Below are positions 23,881-36,700 of a stretch of 64,000 bases of DNA, in pieces; the first letter of the stretch is position 1; each line of letters starts with the position of its first letter. The DNA is from a virus. Made by a program: the position numbers and the translations under genes. The DNA is taken from positions 1 to 64,000 of IMG/VR virus record IMGVR_UViG_3300047560_000767, one strand, 5' to 3'. The notes under the pieces are model-generated. The model made no database searches. It was not told where the DNA came from and was given only the letters and a program-made list of their open reading frames with translations.

Positions 23881-25214
23881 TATAACACATCCATAGCAAA
23901 TCTAAACTCAATAAAGTTTGTAGTATTTGATGCTTTAACAATTGTTTCTGCACCTTGCGTTTTAACAACAGTGTATCCAGTCAAACCATAAACAGGGCTT
24001 ACTGATCCAATGTTCTCAAATCTAATTGCATCAAGACCTACATAAAAATCTGATGATGGTGAACTTTCTCCATCAAATACTGATGCATAAATTGTAATAA
24101 CATCGACGTTGTTCCAAGTAAAACCAGTGCTTTTATACAGTTCTTGCAACTGTTTTGAAGAAACTATGTATCTATTGTTAGCAAGATCATGATCTTCTGC
24201 TGTGGCAATGACCTCAAATCTTGCCCACTCTCCTTGATTATGAATATCACTAGAAGAAAATTCAACCAAAATTCTTACTTCTTCTGGAACATAAGAACTA
24301 CTATAATGTTTATTAATTACAGAAAAAGCAATTTTCATTTCATCAATTGGTGAATTTTTATTAAAGTCAAGATTAATTCCAGTGAAGTGAATGTGATCCG
24401 AACCAGAACCAACTGTTAATCTTCCATCTTGGTCTTTTTGTAAATTAGAAGTATCTCCACGCATCATTACAATATTATTGAAAAATCTTGCACGTTCATA
24501 TCTACCAATTCTATACTGGTTTGTAAATAATCTGTTATCTGAGTTTGTCTGAAAAACTTTGCCATCTTGTGCAATGATATTATCATTATTTGCACCATCT
24601 AATGGAGCATAGGTAATTGGGATTGCTACAGAAGATGTATTAGAGTGATATTCCCAGTTCTCTTCGGTTGTAAAAGCAAACAGCGTACGACTATCATATG
24701 CTCCTGCGATTGGATTAGATCCACCAGAATAGACCCCAACCTCCGAAATTTCATATCTTTCATTTGTTGGCAATTCAGCAGTAAAAACTAATTTAGAAGA
24801 TGTGCCATCATTAACGAATCCTTTAGATGTAATGGGAACACGGAACATCTCAAAATCAAGAGCAGTCTGACTTGAATAATCGTAGTATGCTAACCCATTC
24901 GGAGTCACTGCAGTTGTGTTAAATGTATCACCAGAATATACAATAGATACCTTATCGCCATCTACAGACATAACCGTATGTTTACCATTAAAACGCTTAT
25001 CTACATCTTTAAAATATATTGCCTGGCCCGCAGTAAAATTATGCCCTGGAATAGTCAATTGAGCCATTGAGCCAGTTGACTTTTTATTAGTGACACTAAA
25101 ATGTAATGATGATAGGGGCTTTGGGCCACACCCAATAGCAATATATGAGGCATATGATGGTGCCTGACCAATTAGGTACTTTGCTAAAATTTCTTTACCA
25201 GTATTTGTAATCAT
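23880..25214 (-). CDS. Tail fibre or minor tail protein
   Basis: 444 residues. MITNTGKEILAKYLIGQA and SYIAIGCGPKPL resemble the N-terminal attachment segment of phage tail-fibre proteins (NxGk..l...). RYEISEVGVYSG is the typical fibre link. The later part is beta-rich. It overlaps the genes on either side by 4 and 1 nt, within the tail-tip operon. Confidence 0.65.
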   Translation of the reverse strand: MITNTGKEILAKYLIGQAPSYASYIAIGCGPKPLSSLHFSVTNKKSTGSMAQLTIPGHNFTAGQAIYFKDVDKRFNGKHTVMSVDGDKVSIVYSGDTFNTTAVTPNGLAYYDYSSQTALDFEMFRVPITSKGFVNDGTSSKLVFTAELPTNERYEISEVGVYSGGSNPIAGAYDSRTLFAFTTEENWEYHSNTSSVAIPITYAPLDGANNDNIIAQDGKVFQTNSDNRLFTNQYRIGRYERARFFNNIVMMRGDTSNLQKDQDGRLTVGSGSDHIHFTGINLDFNKNSPIDEMKIAFSVINKHYSSSYVPEEVRILVEFSSSDIHNQGEWARFEVIATAEDHDLANNRYIVSSKQLQELYKSTGFTWNNVDVITIYASVFDGESSPSSDFYVGLDAIRFENIGSVSPVYGLTGYTVVKTQGAETIVKASNTTNFIEFRFAMDVL

Positions 25215-25759
25215 GTATTCTCCACTCCATATATTGTATCATTATTAATGGTTCCAGATGTTAGGATTTGAACCTCTACCTGCTCATCTGAGGCAGTATT
25301 AATAACATTGATAATAAGGTCTCCAGTTTCTGGATCAATATAAACTATCTTGCAGTTTGGTATATCTGTGTAGTCAAACTTGTCTATTGCATAATTTGGT
25401 CCGTATGTTCTAGAATACCCAGTTCCACAGACTGGAACACGATGATTAAATGAAATAGGGAATTGTTTAAAATATGATTCATCAGTCTCTTGTAATTTTA
25501 AGATATTCTGTGGGCTATATTGAAAATCTAAATATGTAAGATTTTTGATTGGTTGATAAATTACAGTTTGTCCATTGACAGTATCGTGTCTTGCTATGTT
25601 AATTAGTTCTTGACCACCAATGTTTTCAAAGACAAGATCTGACATTAATTCAATAGGAACAGCATCTTCGTTAAATAAGATTATATCCTTTTTAGCAATT
25701 AATACATCATTGGCAGTTGTATTAGTTGTTGATGGAGTAGATGGGGTTGCATCAGCCAT
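25211..25759 (-). CDS. Structural protein of unknown function
   Basis: 182 residues with a Thr/Ser/Pro-rich N-terminus and beta-rich rest (KNLTYLDFQYSPQNILKL). Tail-tip gene by position; overlaps the neighbours by 4 and 8 nt. Confidence 0.6.
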   Translation of the reverse strand: MADATPSTPSTTNTTANDVLIAKKDIILFNEDAVPIELMSDLVFENIGGQELINIARHDTVNGQTVIYQPIKNLTYLDFQYSPQNILKLQETDESYFKQFPISFNHRVPVCGTGYSRTYGPNYAIDKFDYTDIPNCKIVYIDPETGDLIINVINTASDEQVEVQILTSGTINNDTIYGVENT

Positions 25760-28700
25760 TTGATACCTCGCTTAAGTGAACCGTCATGCTTGGTCCAGAT
25801 GAATTTTTAGAATAATCAATATTATAAATTACATATTCTGTTTGTGGTGAAGAGACAATTCCTACGCCATCAGCATTGACATAATCAATCGTAACTATGT
25901 CACCAAGTTGTAGCATTGGATTAGCAAAAATTTCTAAGCCAATAGATTTTCTTGGCTTTGTAACTTTTGAAACTAGCCAAGACATCAGCCCCTTAGCCTC
26001 ATCGGCAGTTTGAATATATGGTGCTGTTATAGAAAAATCATGCTTTCCATATGTCATTCGGCTAACTTTAATATCTTCATATTTTTGATTTTCTTTTAAT
26101 GGAGAAACTGCAAGTTGTCCAGAAGAATTAAATGAAGGATTAGAAAAATCACTATTCTTATCGAAGAAGTTATCAACAGTTAATTCATTATTGGATTGCT
26201 GAGTAAAAGTAATTCCCTGTATACGTACATAGTTTCCACTTGTTTCATCAAGATTGATTGTTGTGTCTGTTGAATTAAATAACAAAAATTCTGCCCCATA
26301 TGATCCAGCCTTAAAGCCAGACACCGTATATCCTTTTATTTTATTAAATGTAGGAGATAGTTGTGCATATAATGCTGGATAGGCTTTATCATATCTAATC
26401 TTTAAGAATGATGCCTCACGCATAATGGTTCCAAATTCCTCAAAATAAATATTATATTTTGGTGACTGCCCTGTAGAAATGCCAGTTAAATAAGTAGCCT
26501 GGATAACACCACTCATAGCATACTTTCTAAATGATTCATTTGCGTCTACCTCAGAATCTCCAAATGCAGATGCTATTGGAGTATTTAATGAATAAACTGT
26601 ATTTTGACTATAGTTATTACCAAGAGCATAGATATTTTCAAACATGCATCTAGTTGAACCACGAACAAATGGAGCAATGTAGTTATACTTTGGCAAAGGA
26701 CTAGCGTCATCTACAGTTGCAATAATTTTGTTATTAATATATAAATAGAAACGTCTAATTGTTCCTATGTCCTCATACTCAACTGCCATATCAAACACGG
26801 TTGGTGTATCTTCATTGGCCATTCTATATTGACCAGTAAACTTACCATCATCTACAATGATATTTCCAAGTCCGCCCCAAAGTTTAACAGGGATTGCATT
26901 TCCGCTACCGTCAGCCATGACTTTATAAAAAATCAGATTGTCTAGGTTGTCTGCAGTACCATTTGCATAAGAAGAAACATTTGTTGCTGTTAAAGCAATT
27001 AGTTCAAAATAGTATCCTACGTTTGTAGATGGATTTACCATTACCGCTAATCCACCAGAACCACCGCTGATGTTGACTTGCTGGCTTGGGTCTGATCCAG
27101 TAACTACGTAATAAGTATTAACTCCAATTGGTGTTTGTCCACGTGTTTCACTTGTATCAATTTTTCCAATAATTCTCATGCGTGTACCAAAATGCTTAAA
27201 TGAGTCTGGAAGTTCTTTATATTGATATGAAATAAAGTCTGATGGTCTTTCTGTTACAGAAAAACTAGGACCATTCATAACAAGAGCAGAAGACTGTACT
27301 GTTCCACTTTGCGTGCTTTTTAGATCATTAATTCCTGTTTCAGTCAAAAATGAAGTAGATAAGAAGTTTTTAATGACACCATTTCTAGTTGTTTTTTGTG
27401 CAAGAGTATTATTTTGCCCTGCTGCAGCATTAGTAAGTCCAAGTGCTGAAACCATTGCCTCGGGAGATGCATAAGAATTATTTAACGCAAATATTTTATC
27501 GGATTGCATCATACATCCACGAACGTATGTATTGTCTGACCAATATGGATCTAGCCCAGAGTTATGAGAAACAACGGATGTACCAAACTGTCCACGACCA
27601 TGTTTTGCTACTGCACCATTCTTCAATTGAGTTGTACCAGCAACAACTTCATAATCTGGCTCTGCATAAATACGAACAATGCCAGTAGGGTACATTTTGC
27701 CGTTAAATGGAAGTTTTGCAAAATATGACTGATAGTCCTGAGTACTAGTAATCCATACGTTGCCAGCACCGCTTATTGCATACTGGACTGCATCGTATTT
27801 GATGACTTCACCATTAGAATAAAAATATCCATTATAACGAGAAAGCCAATAAACACCTTCACCCATATCAATGACGTTATTAATAATTTTATTGCCAGAT
27901 ACTGTTGGTACCGCTGCGGATAGGGTGCTATTTAATGGTATGGCAGCAAGAGTATATGCAGACTGATTGCCAGAATCATCATTTATAGGTCTTACGGATT
28001 GCTCTCCAGAAATTTCCCATAGCAGAACTGGCTTATATATCCAAGACTTTGCTTCATTTGCATTATCAATAAGGCTTGCCTGCCTAATGGTTCCATATGT
28101 TTTTTGAATATATCTAGTTTGATATGTAATCTTTCCATCATTATAAACAGAATTATCTTTACTTGCTATTTGAATAATATTTGATAATTTTCTATTTGTT
28201 GTGCTATTCTTGATTGCACCATTTTCAATAAAGTCGTTAGTTCCTCGCAAAACAAAATCAACCTGACGTGCACCAGAATCTGGAAGAATATAATCTTTGG
28301 ACATCATCACAAGATTATTATATTCATCAAAGAACATTGCGGTTTGAGTGGAAACAGCCAAATCATTTAAAACTTGTGCAACAGTTTTGTCTGGCCCAAT
28401 AAAGAAAAATGGGATAATTGGTTCTTTTGTTTTGTCAATTCTTTTAAAGGTGTAGTTTGAATAGCCAACAGAATCTAAAAGAAGTGAGATAGCATAACTC
28501 AAAGATACGTCTCTTACTAAAATCTCTGGAGCAGTCAATGTTTCAAAATAAAAGAACATATCTCTCAAACTCAATGACACTCTTCGGTCTTGAACATTAA
28601 GTTTTGGAAAACCATCGATGTACATGGTCTTTAGTGGAACATAGTAGTCATACCCATTAACATCTACAATAATTTCATATAGTTTAACCTGAATATTTTT

Positions 28701-30083
28701 TGCTAAATATCCAGATATTATACTATCCATATTGGTTTCGTTAAATGCTTGATCATAATCAAATACTTCTAGTGTACCAATTGATGCAAGTAGTTGGCCT
28801 ACTGGAAGTCCAGTATTTCCCAAATCTGATGCAATCTTAGAAATATTAAATGATGTAATCTTGCTTGATAGGTCAACAGATAGTCTTGGTGAAATTTCAA
28901 TGAGATCAAACCTTGAGTTTATGCAATTCATGGTTTCAGCAACAACTCTAATTCCAGAAATAAATTCAAACTCTCTATATGATGTCACATTATTAACTGG
29001 GTCAAGGAATGTTGCTGGAGATGTTAAGTCTGTGACAAAGTTAGTTAGTCTATCTACAGTCTCTTCTTGTAAATACCAACCATATGTTGGTGTAAAGGTT
29101 TCGTATTTACCATCATTCCAAATATAGTAGGTTCCAAGTTCTGAGTCACTAGTTTTAATTAAATATGCATATCCTACTACAGACTCTTCTGGAAGCATGA
29201 CTGTGCTTGAATACTCTTCTGCTTTGATAAAGATTTCTCTATATCTCTCTGGTACGATTAATCCATAGGCTAACTCAACATACCCGTCGCTTTTAATAAT
29301 TGATGTACCATCTCTACGAACCGAGGCTGGATTAAATGACATCGCATCTATCCACGTGTTATTCTGTAATGTTTGAATCTTCCATTTAACTGGAGTTGTT
29401 TTATTACTGTCGCCATATAAAGGATCTGCAAATGATCCTGCTGGACTAGAAAATGGTCCTAGATCAACATTTCCAACATTTGTTTGCATCTTAACAACTA
29501 TTCTGTTTGTTGGAACTTTATTTTCATATACAACAAAAGGTGCAGCATCATCTATATAGTATTGGCCGTTTGTTTGTTTGGTGGCAATTCCTCGCTCTAC
29601 CCCAGATTCAGTTCTAAAAGATGACCAGTATTTAAATCCATCATTCTTATCGGCCATATAATATCTTGGACGATTAAACATTTCCATATTTGAATGATGC
29701 AAAAATGTTTTTGTAAAATAAGATGCTTTATTGATACCAGATCTAGGTCTAAATTTCTTAAAGCAGTCTTCTAAAGAATAAAGCGTTGTTACTTTTTGCT
29801 TGTTAGATTGAAAAAGAATAGGTTCATTATTATCGTCATATCCACCATCTACAGTAATATCAGCATCTGTTGCTCCAGTATAAAACTTTCCCTGATCATT
29901 TTCATCAAAGGAATTCATCAATGTGCGATAAATAGAATTAGTTTCTTGTGGTCTGTACCGATAATTTCCAATTGCTTTAATATTTTCAGCAATGTTCATA
30001 TTCCATTCAGCAACAATTGCAGACTGACTTCTAACAGTAGAAGATTCTTCCAAGTGCTTTTTTAATTCATCACTTTGAAACAT
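25752..30083 (-). CDS. Large minor tail protein
   Basis: 1443 residues. The middle has a hub-like region (PTVSGNK..., VAQVLNDLAVSTQTAMFFDEYNNLVMM), and about 1050-1170 reads like a lectin/LamG sandwich (MAVEYEDIGTIRRFYLYINN). The C-terminus (KSIGLEIFANPMLQLGDIVTIDY) resembles tail-tip hub proteins in siphoviruses. It is the second largest tail gene, just after the distal-tail-like gene. It likely forms part of the tail tip that contacts the host. Confidence 0.65.
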   Translation of the reverse strand: MFQSDELKKHLEESSTVRSQSAIVAEWNMNIAENIKAIGNYRYRPQETNSIYRTLMNSFDENDQGKFYTGATDADITVDGGYDDNNEPILFQSNKQKVTTLYSLEDCFKKFRPRSGINKASYFTKTFLHHSNMEMFNRPRYYMADKNDGFKYWSSFRTESGVERGIATKQTNGQYYIDDAAPFVVYENKVPTNRIVVKMQTNVGNVDLGPFSSPAGSFADPLYGDSNKTTPVKWKIQTLQNNTWIDAMSFNPASVRRDGTSIIKSDGYVELAYGLIVPERYREIFIKAEEYSSTVMLPEESVVGYAYLIKTSDSELGTYYIWNDGKYETFTPTYGWYLQEETVDRLTNFVTDLTSPATFLDPVNNVTSYREFEFISGIRVVAETMNCINSRFDLIEISPRLSVDLSSKITSFNISKIASDLGNTGLPVGQLLASIGTLEVFDYDQAFNETNMDSIISGYLAKNIQVKLYEIIVDVNGYDYYVPLKTMYIDGFPKLNVQDRRVSLSLRDMFFYFETLTAPEILVRDVSLSYAISLLLDSVGYSNYTFKRIDKTKEPIIPFFFIGPDKTVAQVLNDLAVSTQTAMFFDEYNNLVMMSKDYILPDSGARQVDFVLRGTNDFIENGAIKNSTTNRKLSNIIQIASKDNSVYNDGKITYQTRYIQKTYGTIRQASLIDNANEAKSWIYKPVLLWEISGEQSVRPINDDSGNQSAYTLAAIPLNSTLSAAVPTVSGNKIINNVIDMGEGVYWLSRYNGYFYSNGEVIKYDAVQYAISGAGNVWITSTQDYQSYFAKLPFNGKMYPTGIVRIYAEPDYEVVAGTTQLKNGAVAKHGRGQFGTSVVSHNSGLDPYWSDNTYVRGCMMQSDKIFALNNSYASPEAMVSALGLTNAAAGQNNTLAQKTTRNGVIKNFLSTSFLTETGINDLKSTQSGTVQSSALVMNGPSFSVTERPSDFISYQYKELPDSFKHFGTRMRIIGKIDTSETRGQTPIGVNTYYVVTGSDPSQQVNISGGSGGLAVMVNPSTNVGYYFELIALTATNVSSYANGTADNLDNLIFYKVMADGSGNAIPVKLWGGLGNIIVDDGKFTGQYRMANEDTPTVFDMAVEYEDIGTIRRFYLYINNKIIATVDDASPLPKYNYIAPFVRGSTRCMFENIYALGNNYSQNTVYSLNTPIASAFGDSEVDANESFRKYAMSGVIQATYLTGISTGQSPKYNIYFEEFGTIMREASFLKIRYDKAYPALYAQLSPTFNKIKGYTVSGFKAGSYGAEFLLFNSTDTTINLDETSGNYVRIQGITFTQQSNNELTVDNFFDKNSDFSNPSFNSSGQLAVSPLKENQKYEDIKVSRMTYGKHDFSITAPYIQTADEAKGLMSWLVSKVTKPRKSIGLEIFANPMLQLGDIVTIDYVNADGVGIVSSPQTEYVIYNIDYSKNSSGPSMTVHLSEVSNG

Positions 30084-30743
30084 TTAAACCTCTTCCAGAG
30101 TTATATTTATATTCCAAAGGTCAAAGTTACTTCCACCACGCTTAATAACATTATATGAAAAATCAGAGATATACATTTCTATTAATTGATTGTATTGTGG
30201 TAAGTGGGCATATGCAGCATCATCTTTTCCAAATACAGAATATTTATCATATGCTAAAAATACCCAAAACGGTCCCTTATGATTTTCATACCAATCCAAA
30301 ATCTCTACTCCACCAGCACCGCCATCTGATGTATATTCTGTATCTGTAGAATTGGGAACTCCACGCCCCCCAGCATATTCAGACTTTCCTGTAGTAGCAT
30401 TAAATAATGGCTGTGCATAATAGGATCTAGATGGCAAAAGTTCCCAGCCTGTTGTAAGAGAAAGTTTATCAGCAATGTGATACGAACGCATACGACCATT
30501 AATCATACGTTCACGTTTTTCAATTCTTATTGGTTTAAAGTCTAGAGGTTGTCTATTGTCATCTGATAAAATCAAAAACTGATTCAACATTAAAGGATCT
30601 GTCTCTGTTCCAGGATCTCCATTTACTTCTATCCCATTTGGAACATACAAACCATCTACTAAAGTTCCAGAGTTTTCAGACCATAGCATTGCCTGTGGTC
30701 TTGCGTACTTTTTTCTACCGCTCATATATGATGCTGAAGTCAT
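30084..30743 (-). CDS. Distal-tail or minor tail protein
   Basis: 219 residues, following the tape measure as Dit proteins do. The C-terminus SNFDLWNINITLEEV is a beta-strand end typical of tail proteins. The evidence is position plus composition. Its start overlaps the tape-measure stop by one base. Confidence 0.6.
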   Translation of the reverse strand: MTSASYMSGRKKYARPQAMLWSENSGTLVDGLYVPNGIEVNGDPGTETDPLMLNQFLILSDDNRQPLDFKPIRIEKRERMINGRMRSYHIADKLSLTTGWELLPSRSYYAQPLFNATTGKSEYAGGRGVPNSTDTEYTSDGGAGGVEILDWYENHKGPFWVFLAYDKYSVFGKDDAAYAHLPQYNQLIEMYISDFSYNVIKRGGSNFDLWNINITLEEV

Positions 30744-33700
30744 TAGTTGTTAACACCTCTTATTTTTTTAGAGTCAATGTACTTAATCTGTGTCATTACA
30801 GCACGAGCAATTTCATCTGGATTTGCATCAGATTTGACATTTACGCTTAGGTTATAATTATACACTGATTCGCCACTATATGTGCCACTATTGATGCTCT
30901 TGAGTCTATCAACACCAAAATTTTCAACTGCGTATTTCTTTACAACAAATTCTCCTGGTGTTAGCATTGCTGGTACAGTATCAGTTCCAATAGCAAACCC
31001 ACCAGTACCAAAATACTTAGGAACAATACCTCCTGTAGCAAATGTTGGCATTGCTTGTGCTGCTGCAAGTGCAGCATTTGCTGCAGATAATTCATTGGCT
31101 GCATCTTTTTGCATTGCATCTGAAACACGTTGTCCCACAGCAAAGGCAAGTCGTTGTGCGGTAGCCATGTGATCATTTGCTAATGCAATTGCTTTATTTG
31201 CTGCTGTTATTGCTGCATCACGTGCTGCAACCTTTGCTGGATCTACCGTAACTTTCTTTTCATCTGCAGTGACTTGAGGACTTCCTTGAGTACTAGATCC
31301 AACATGCTGTTCAACAATATTAAGATATACAGTCTTATCTTTAAGATTAGTCCAGTTTGTGTAAATTGCCTTAATTGCAGTTAGTGCATTGTTCATAGCG
31401 GTTGTATAGGCATCTCCCGCAGTCTTAGCAAGATCTGAGGCATTTTTAATATTGCCCCACTCATCTTTAGACAAACCCTGTACACGAAGATTTTCTTTTG
31501 CACTCTTAATTGTTTCATTTAATGTATCAAGTGCATCTTGTGCTGGCTTAAGTTCATTTTGTTCAATATCATAGATATCGTTTTTAAGATTTTTGATTCT
31601 TGCCTCAATTTGTGCACGTGTCTCTCCCTGTGCATTGACTAAAGAGTTAATAGCAATTGTTCTAGCATCTTCAAGTGCCTTAGTCATTCTAGACTGGGCA
31701 TCACTTGCATTTTGTGCACGCATTTCTTGTGCTGCATTTGCTGCTGCTGCGATATCTCCAGATGTAAGTGCTCCAGCAAGTGTTAGTTGTTGCTGTTGCT
31801 GACGCATAGCCTGTTCATTGATAGTCTTAATCTCATCTAGGGCCTGAAGTCTTGCATCGTATGCCTTATTGATAGATGTTTCTTTTTCTGACATTACATC
31901 TAGATCATGGTTAGCAGTTCCTATTAAGTCATTCTTACCTTTAATCTTTTTATTAGCAGCATCAATATTTGCTGTTTGCTTTTTAATAGAATCGGCATAC
32001 TTGTAGTCAATCGCTTGTTCTAATGCAGAGAATCTTTCCATAGCCTTTGCATATCCATCGTCAACTAGGCTAGTTTGTCCTTCGAGAGTAGAGAGGGCTT
32101 CCTTGAGATTAATTCCTTTACTTGTTTCTTTAATCTTTGCAAGTAGGTCTCCCATTTGCTTTAACTTAGTTGGGTCAATTGATCCCGTTGCAATTGCTGC
32201 AGCAAGTCCTTGATCTTTAACCATCTCAAGTGCCTGAGCACTGCCAACTCCAGCCTTTTGCAATATATCAAAAGCATTGCCTTCTCCTTGTACCTGAGTG
32301 AGAACTTTTTGATTATCGCTTTGGAATTTTCCAAGATTAATTGATGCAATCAAAGAATTGATTTCTTGTGCAGACTGTCTTAGTCCTGTAATATTTCCCT
32401 TAGCATCAAAATTAAATAGATTCTTTTTACGTTTTTCAAAATCTGCTGGGTCCATTCCAGTAATTAAGGAAATAAAATCTTCGCCAACAAATTGTCCCTT
32501 AAGGTTTCTTAGATCTTGCTCAATACCGCTAAATGGGCTTTGTACGCTCTTTGTACCAATCTTCTTATACATGCTATCCAAGAACTTCATAGAAGCATCC
32601 CAACCAGTAGGAAGATTCTTCAGTGTATTATTCTGAAGATCTTGGTATTGCTTAATAAAAGTATCTAATGGAGATGCAGTAGGCTTTGTTGGTGTAGTAG
32701 TGCTACCACCACCACCGCCACCAGTACCCGTATCTGGATTATACTTTTTCATATACCATGCTGAAGCCTCTGCTTGTCCTGCAGCAGAATTTTTCCATGC
32801 ATTAAATTGTGCCTGTGCTGTTCTTCCCTTACCAAAATCAGAAACCTTTTTGCCACCAGCAGCAATGTATTGATCCATGTAGTTGGCATTTTGTCCAGCG
32901 ACAAAGTCTAAGATAATGGAATGTTTAGCAGTTGTAGACTTTCCAAAAATAGCATCCCAATTTGCAAACACTTGCTCCATGAGTGCTTTTTGATTTGGAT
33001 CTTTGGAGTTCATTGCATATTCGTGAACCATCTTTTTAGTCAGTGGATCTGGTAAATCCTTAATAGCAGTAACAGCGGTAGCAACTTCTGCAATTTCTTT
33101 AGCACCTTTTTGCTTCCAGTCAAATGTAACTCCGTATTTTGATTTCATTCCATTAATAACTTTAAGGGCATCCATATTACTTTGGAAGTTTTTAGGATCT
33201 TTATTTATGAAATCCATATAAACTGGAATTTGTGCTTGCTCAATTCCTGATCCAGAAAGTAGTTGTAACACAAGTGCAGCATCTGCATCAGACCCAGCGG
33301 TTGTTACCAATAAATTATATTTACTTTCAATGTTTGGATTTGCTTTAAACATATTAATAAGACTTAAAATAGTAACAGGATCGATGTTACCAGATGCAAA
33401 CTGAAATTCCAGTGTTGTCTTGAACTTACTATCGCTCATACCACTAAGTTCTGAGATAGCCTTATCAGAGAATACTTTCATTGGACCCTCTTTATAAAGG
33501 CTTTGTGCTTGTGCTTCCATTGCTGTCTTAAATACATCTGAACCCATAGCATTTGCCTGCTTTAACAAATAATCTAACTGCTCTTTATTTTTAGCAGTAA
33601 TTTGATCAATAGCAGTCTTGCGTTCAGCCTCTTTTTGGTTTATCTGATCTTGTAGTTGTGCCTGTCTAGCCTTATCAGTAGTTGCTGCTTTTTGTGCTGT

Positions 33701-36700
33701 AAGGGTTTTAATTTGTGTATCATATTGTTTGTTTAAAGAGTCAACTAATCCCTGGTTTTGAGCAACCTGATTAATTCCCATTTGTAATGCTGCTGCTGCA
33801 AGTTCATTATTTTGTTGTTGCTTTTGATTCATTGATGTTGCACCTTGATATGCACTTGCTGCACCTGCTGCAGCCAATCCCACACCAGCAACAGAAGCCC
33901 CAGTACTTACTCCAGCACTAAATGGTGCTGCTGCTAACCCAGCAGTTGCAATAAGCCCACCAATAACTGCAGAGCCAACTCCTCCAACAATTTTACCCAC
34001 ATCAACAAAGTTAACAACATCTACAGAATTTTTAATAGCGTTTTCAAAGCCAGACTGAACATTATCAAATGATTGCTGTTGAACCTGTAGTGCTATTTGT
34101 AGTGGGCTTTGAAGTAGGTTCTCTCCATTTGGTCCAAATAGATTTGTAAGATTTCCACTTACCTGCAAAGGAATTTCATAACTACCAAGTTTATCTCCTA
34201 ATGCTGCAACAATACCCCTTGCCTGATCTGTTGTTAGGATTCCCTGCATAATAGCATTAGACATCTGGTTAGTTAGCGTAGCAACAGCCATCTGCTTACC
34301 ACCAGACTTTGCAGCATTTGCCATGTCCGCCATCAGAGATTTGCCATAATCTGACTCAACAACGTTTTGACCAAACTTTCTAGTAGCATCCGTTGTATTT
34401 GGAATAAGCGAATCTGACCTTGTTCTTTGGGCAAGTTCTGTGGCACTAACAGTGCCTGTAAGTTTGGAAAGTTCTACAAGTTTATTGTTAGTCATAAACA
34501 TTGAGTTTGCTAGTTCAATACCACGCTTTCTAGCCTGATTAATGCTATCATTCCACTTCCAAATTGAAAAACCAATTGCAGCAACTGCTGCTACAGCAGC
34601 AACCCATGGATTAGCCATAAGTGGCAAAACGGTTGCGATTCCCTGAACAGCAAAAGCAAGAGGCATAACCTGACCTGCTACCTCTGCAAGTTTTCCTCCT
34701 GCCATAGAAGCAGCAATGCTGACACCAGCAATTGCACCTGCACCAATTGCAACCTTACCAGAATATGCAGAAAGTCTTTGCTTAAGTGGGGCAGTCTCTT
34801 TATTAACTTCTTGCATAGCCTTATTTTGTGCTAAAGCAAGTTTGTTTTCTTCCTCTAATGCCTTTGCTTTCTTTTCTTCTAACTTAGCAAGAACTGCTTC
34901 TCTCTCTGCCATCTTACGACGTGCACGCATTTCAGGAGTGATATCTCCAGTTGTTCCATAAGTTACTACACGATTTTGTAGTGGATTTGTTGGATCATAT
35001 CCGTCTGCACGACCAGGAATCATTCCTCTATTAAGAGCAGCAACTCCGCCCATTGCCTTTGCAGTCTGAACGCCTTTACGACTTAAAATTGCTTCATTTT
35101 GTGCATCAATTAATGCAAGGCTTGTGTCATTAGCATTTCCGCCTTGTCTAATTCTTGATATTGCAGACTTTGATGCAATCTGTGCTAGATCAACTACAGT
35201 TGCTGCCTTGGCACCCTTATTAAATGTTCCAACATATTCGTCAACGATTTGTCCGAGGATTCCTGCCTGTGCAAGCGATGAAAGTTTTCCAGGTTCATTC
35301 TGACCAACTGCCGATTCAAATGCAGCAATTTCTCTAAGCATTCCATAGTGCTCTGATGTTGTTGGGTGAATATTCTTTAATGCTGCAAATGACTTTTTGA
35401 GCGATGCAATCTTTCCTGCATTTAGTCCTAGTTTTTTAGCAAGCAATGGATTTGATTCTGCTTCTGCAAGAACCTGTAGCAGTTTAGGATTTCCACCCTG
35501 AACTCTATACTGTAAGTATTTATTGACCAATCCTGTATCTGCTACAACCTGACCCTCTGACCACTTTTGATCTCCACCACCAGCATGTGCCAAGTGTGAC
35601 ATATCTAGTTTGTTATAATTTGCAATAGTCTTTGCATCAGTGATTCCAGCCTTTTTAAAACGATCTGTAATCCAATTTCTTTCAGTCTGAAGTTTAGCCT
35701 TTTCTTCTTCTGGCAAAGACTCCATAACAGACTTTCTAACGCCAGCAGATGCACCTGTAGGTGGTTTGGTTGGCATTCTTGACATAAACCTTGAAGTGCT
35801 AAATCCAACCTTGCTAATGTGTCCTTCTGGGTCTTTTCGTGATCCAGTAATATATCCAAAATGTTGAGCAAATGTCTCTTCAGACATAAGGCTCCAAGTT
35901 TTACCATCTTTTCCAATAACAGCAATGCGACCATCTGGGTGATACATAACCTTACCTGGATTAGACATAACCTCAGATACTGAATCTTTATTTCTTAAAT
36001 ACGAAGACTTAAGTTTTTGCATTATGGCTTGTTCGTCAGGACTTGCCTTAAAGTAATCTTCGTCAAATTTAGTTCTTGAACCAATAGGGTTTCCAAGATA
36101 GTATTCATCTGATTCTTTAAATCTTGATTCTAAAATTGAACTTGGCACCTTAATAAAGCCACTAGGTAATTTGGAGACGTTAGTTCTAGAGGCTACTTTT
36201 CCTGGCTGTGTTACTTCTTCTGTACCCTCGTTGTATCCACGTAACTTTCTTCCCTGTACAAGTGCTGCAACGATTGGCTTATTATCAGGATGTTGTGCTG
36301 CTCCCGCTGGAATAACTGCTTCACCTGGAGTAAGCATTGAAAAGACTGTATCTTGGTTGCCACTTCCTGGAACTCTTGTTGTACCAGAATTATACCTTTG
36401 TCCTGGCTTATAGCCTGGAATCATTGAACGTGGATTTGTCATAGCAAAATCACGTTGTGCTTGTGTTGCTGCTCTTAATGATGAGATAAGATTTCTGAGT
36501 GCAGAAGCCTCACCGCTATAAGCCTGTGTAAGGTTTGAGTGAACCTGTTCCAGTGATGCAGCAACAGTAGCATTTTTAATTTGTTCACTTGTCATGTACT
36601 CGGTATTCATACCCAGAGTTTGTGATTGACCAGTTAACTTCTGGAATCCGCCACGAACAGTGCTAAATAGTTTCATTATGTTTGCAAGTCCGTTAGCAAA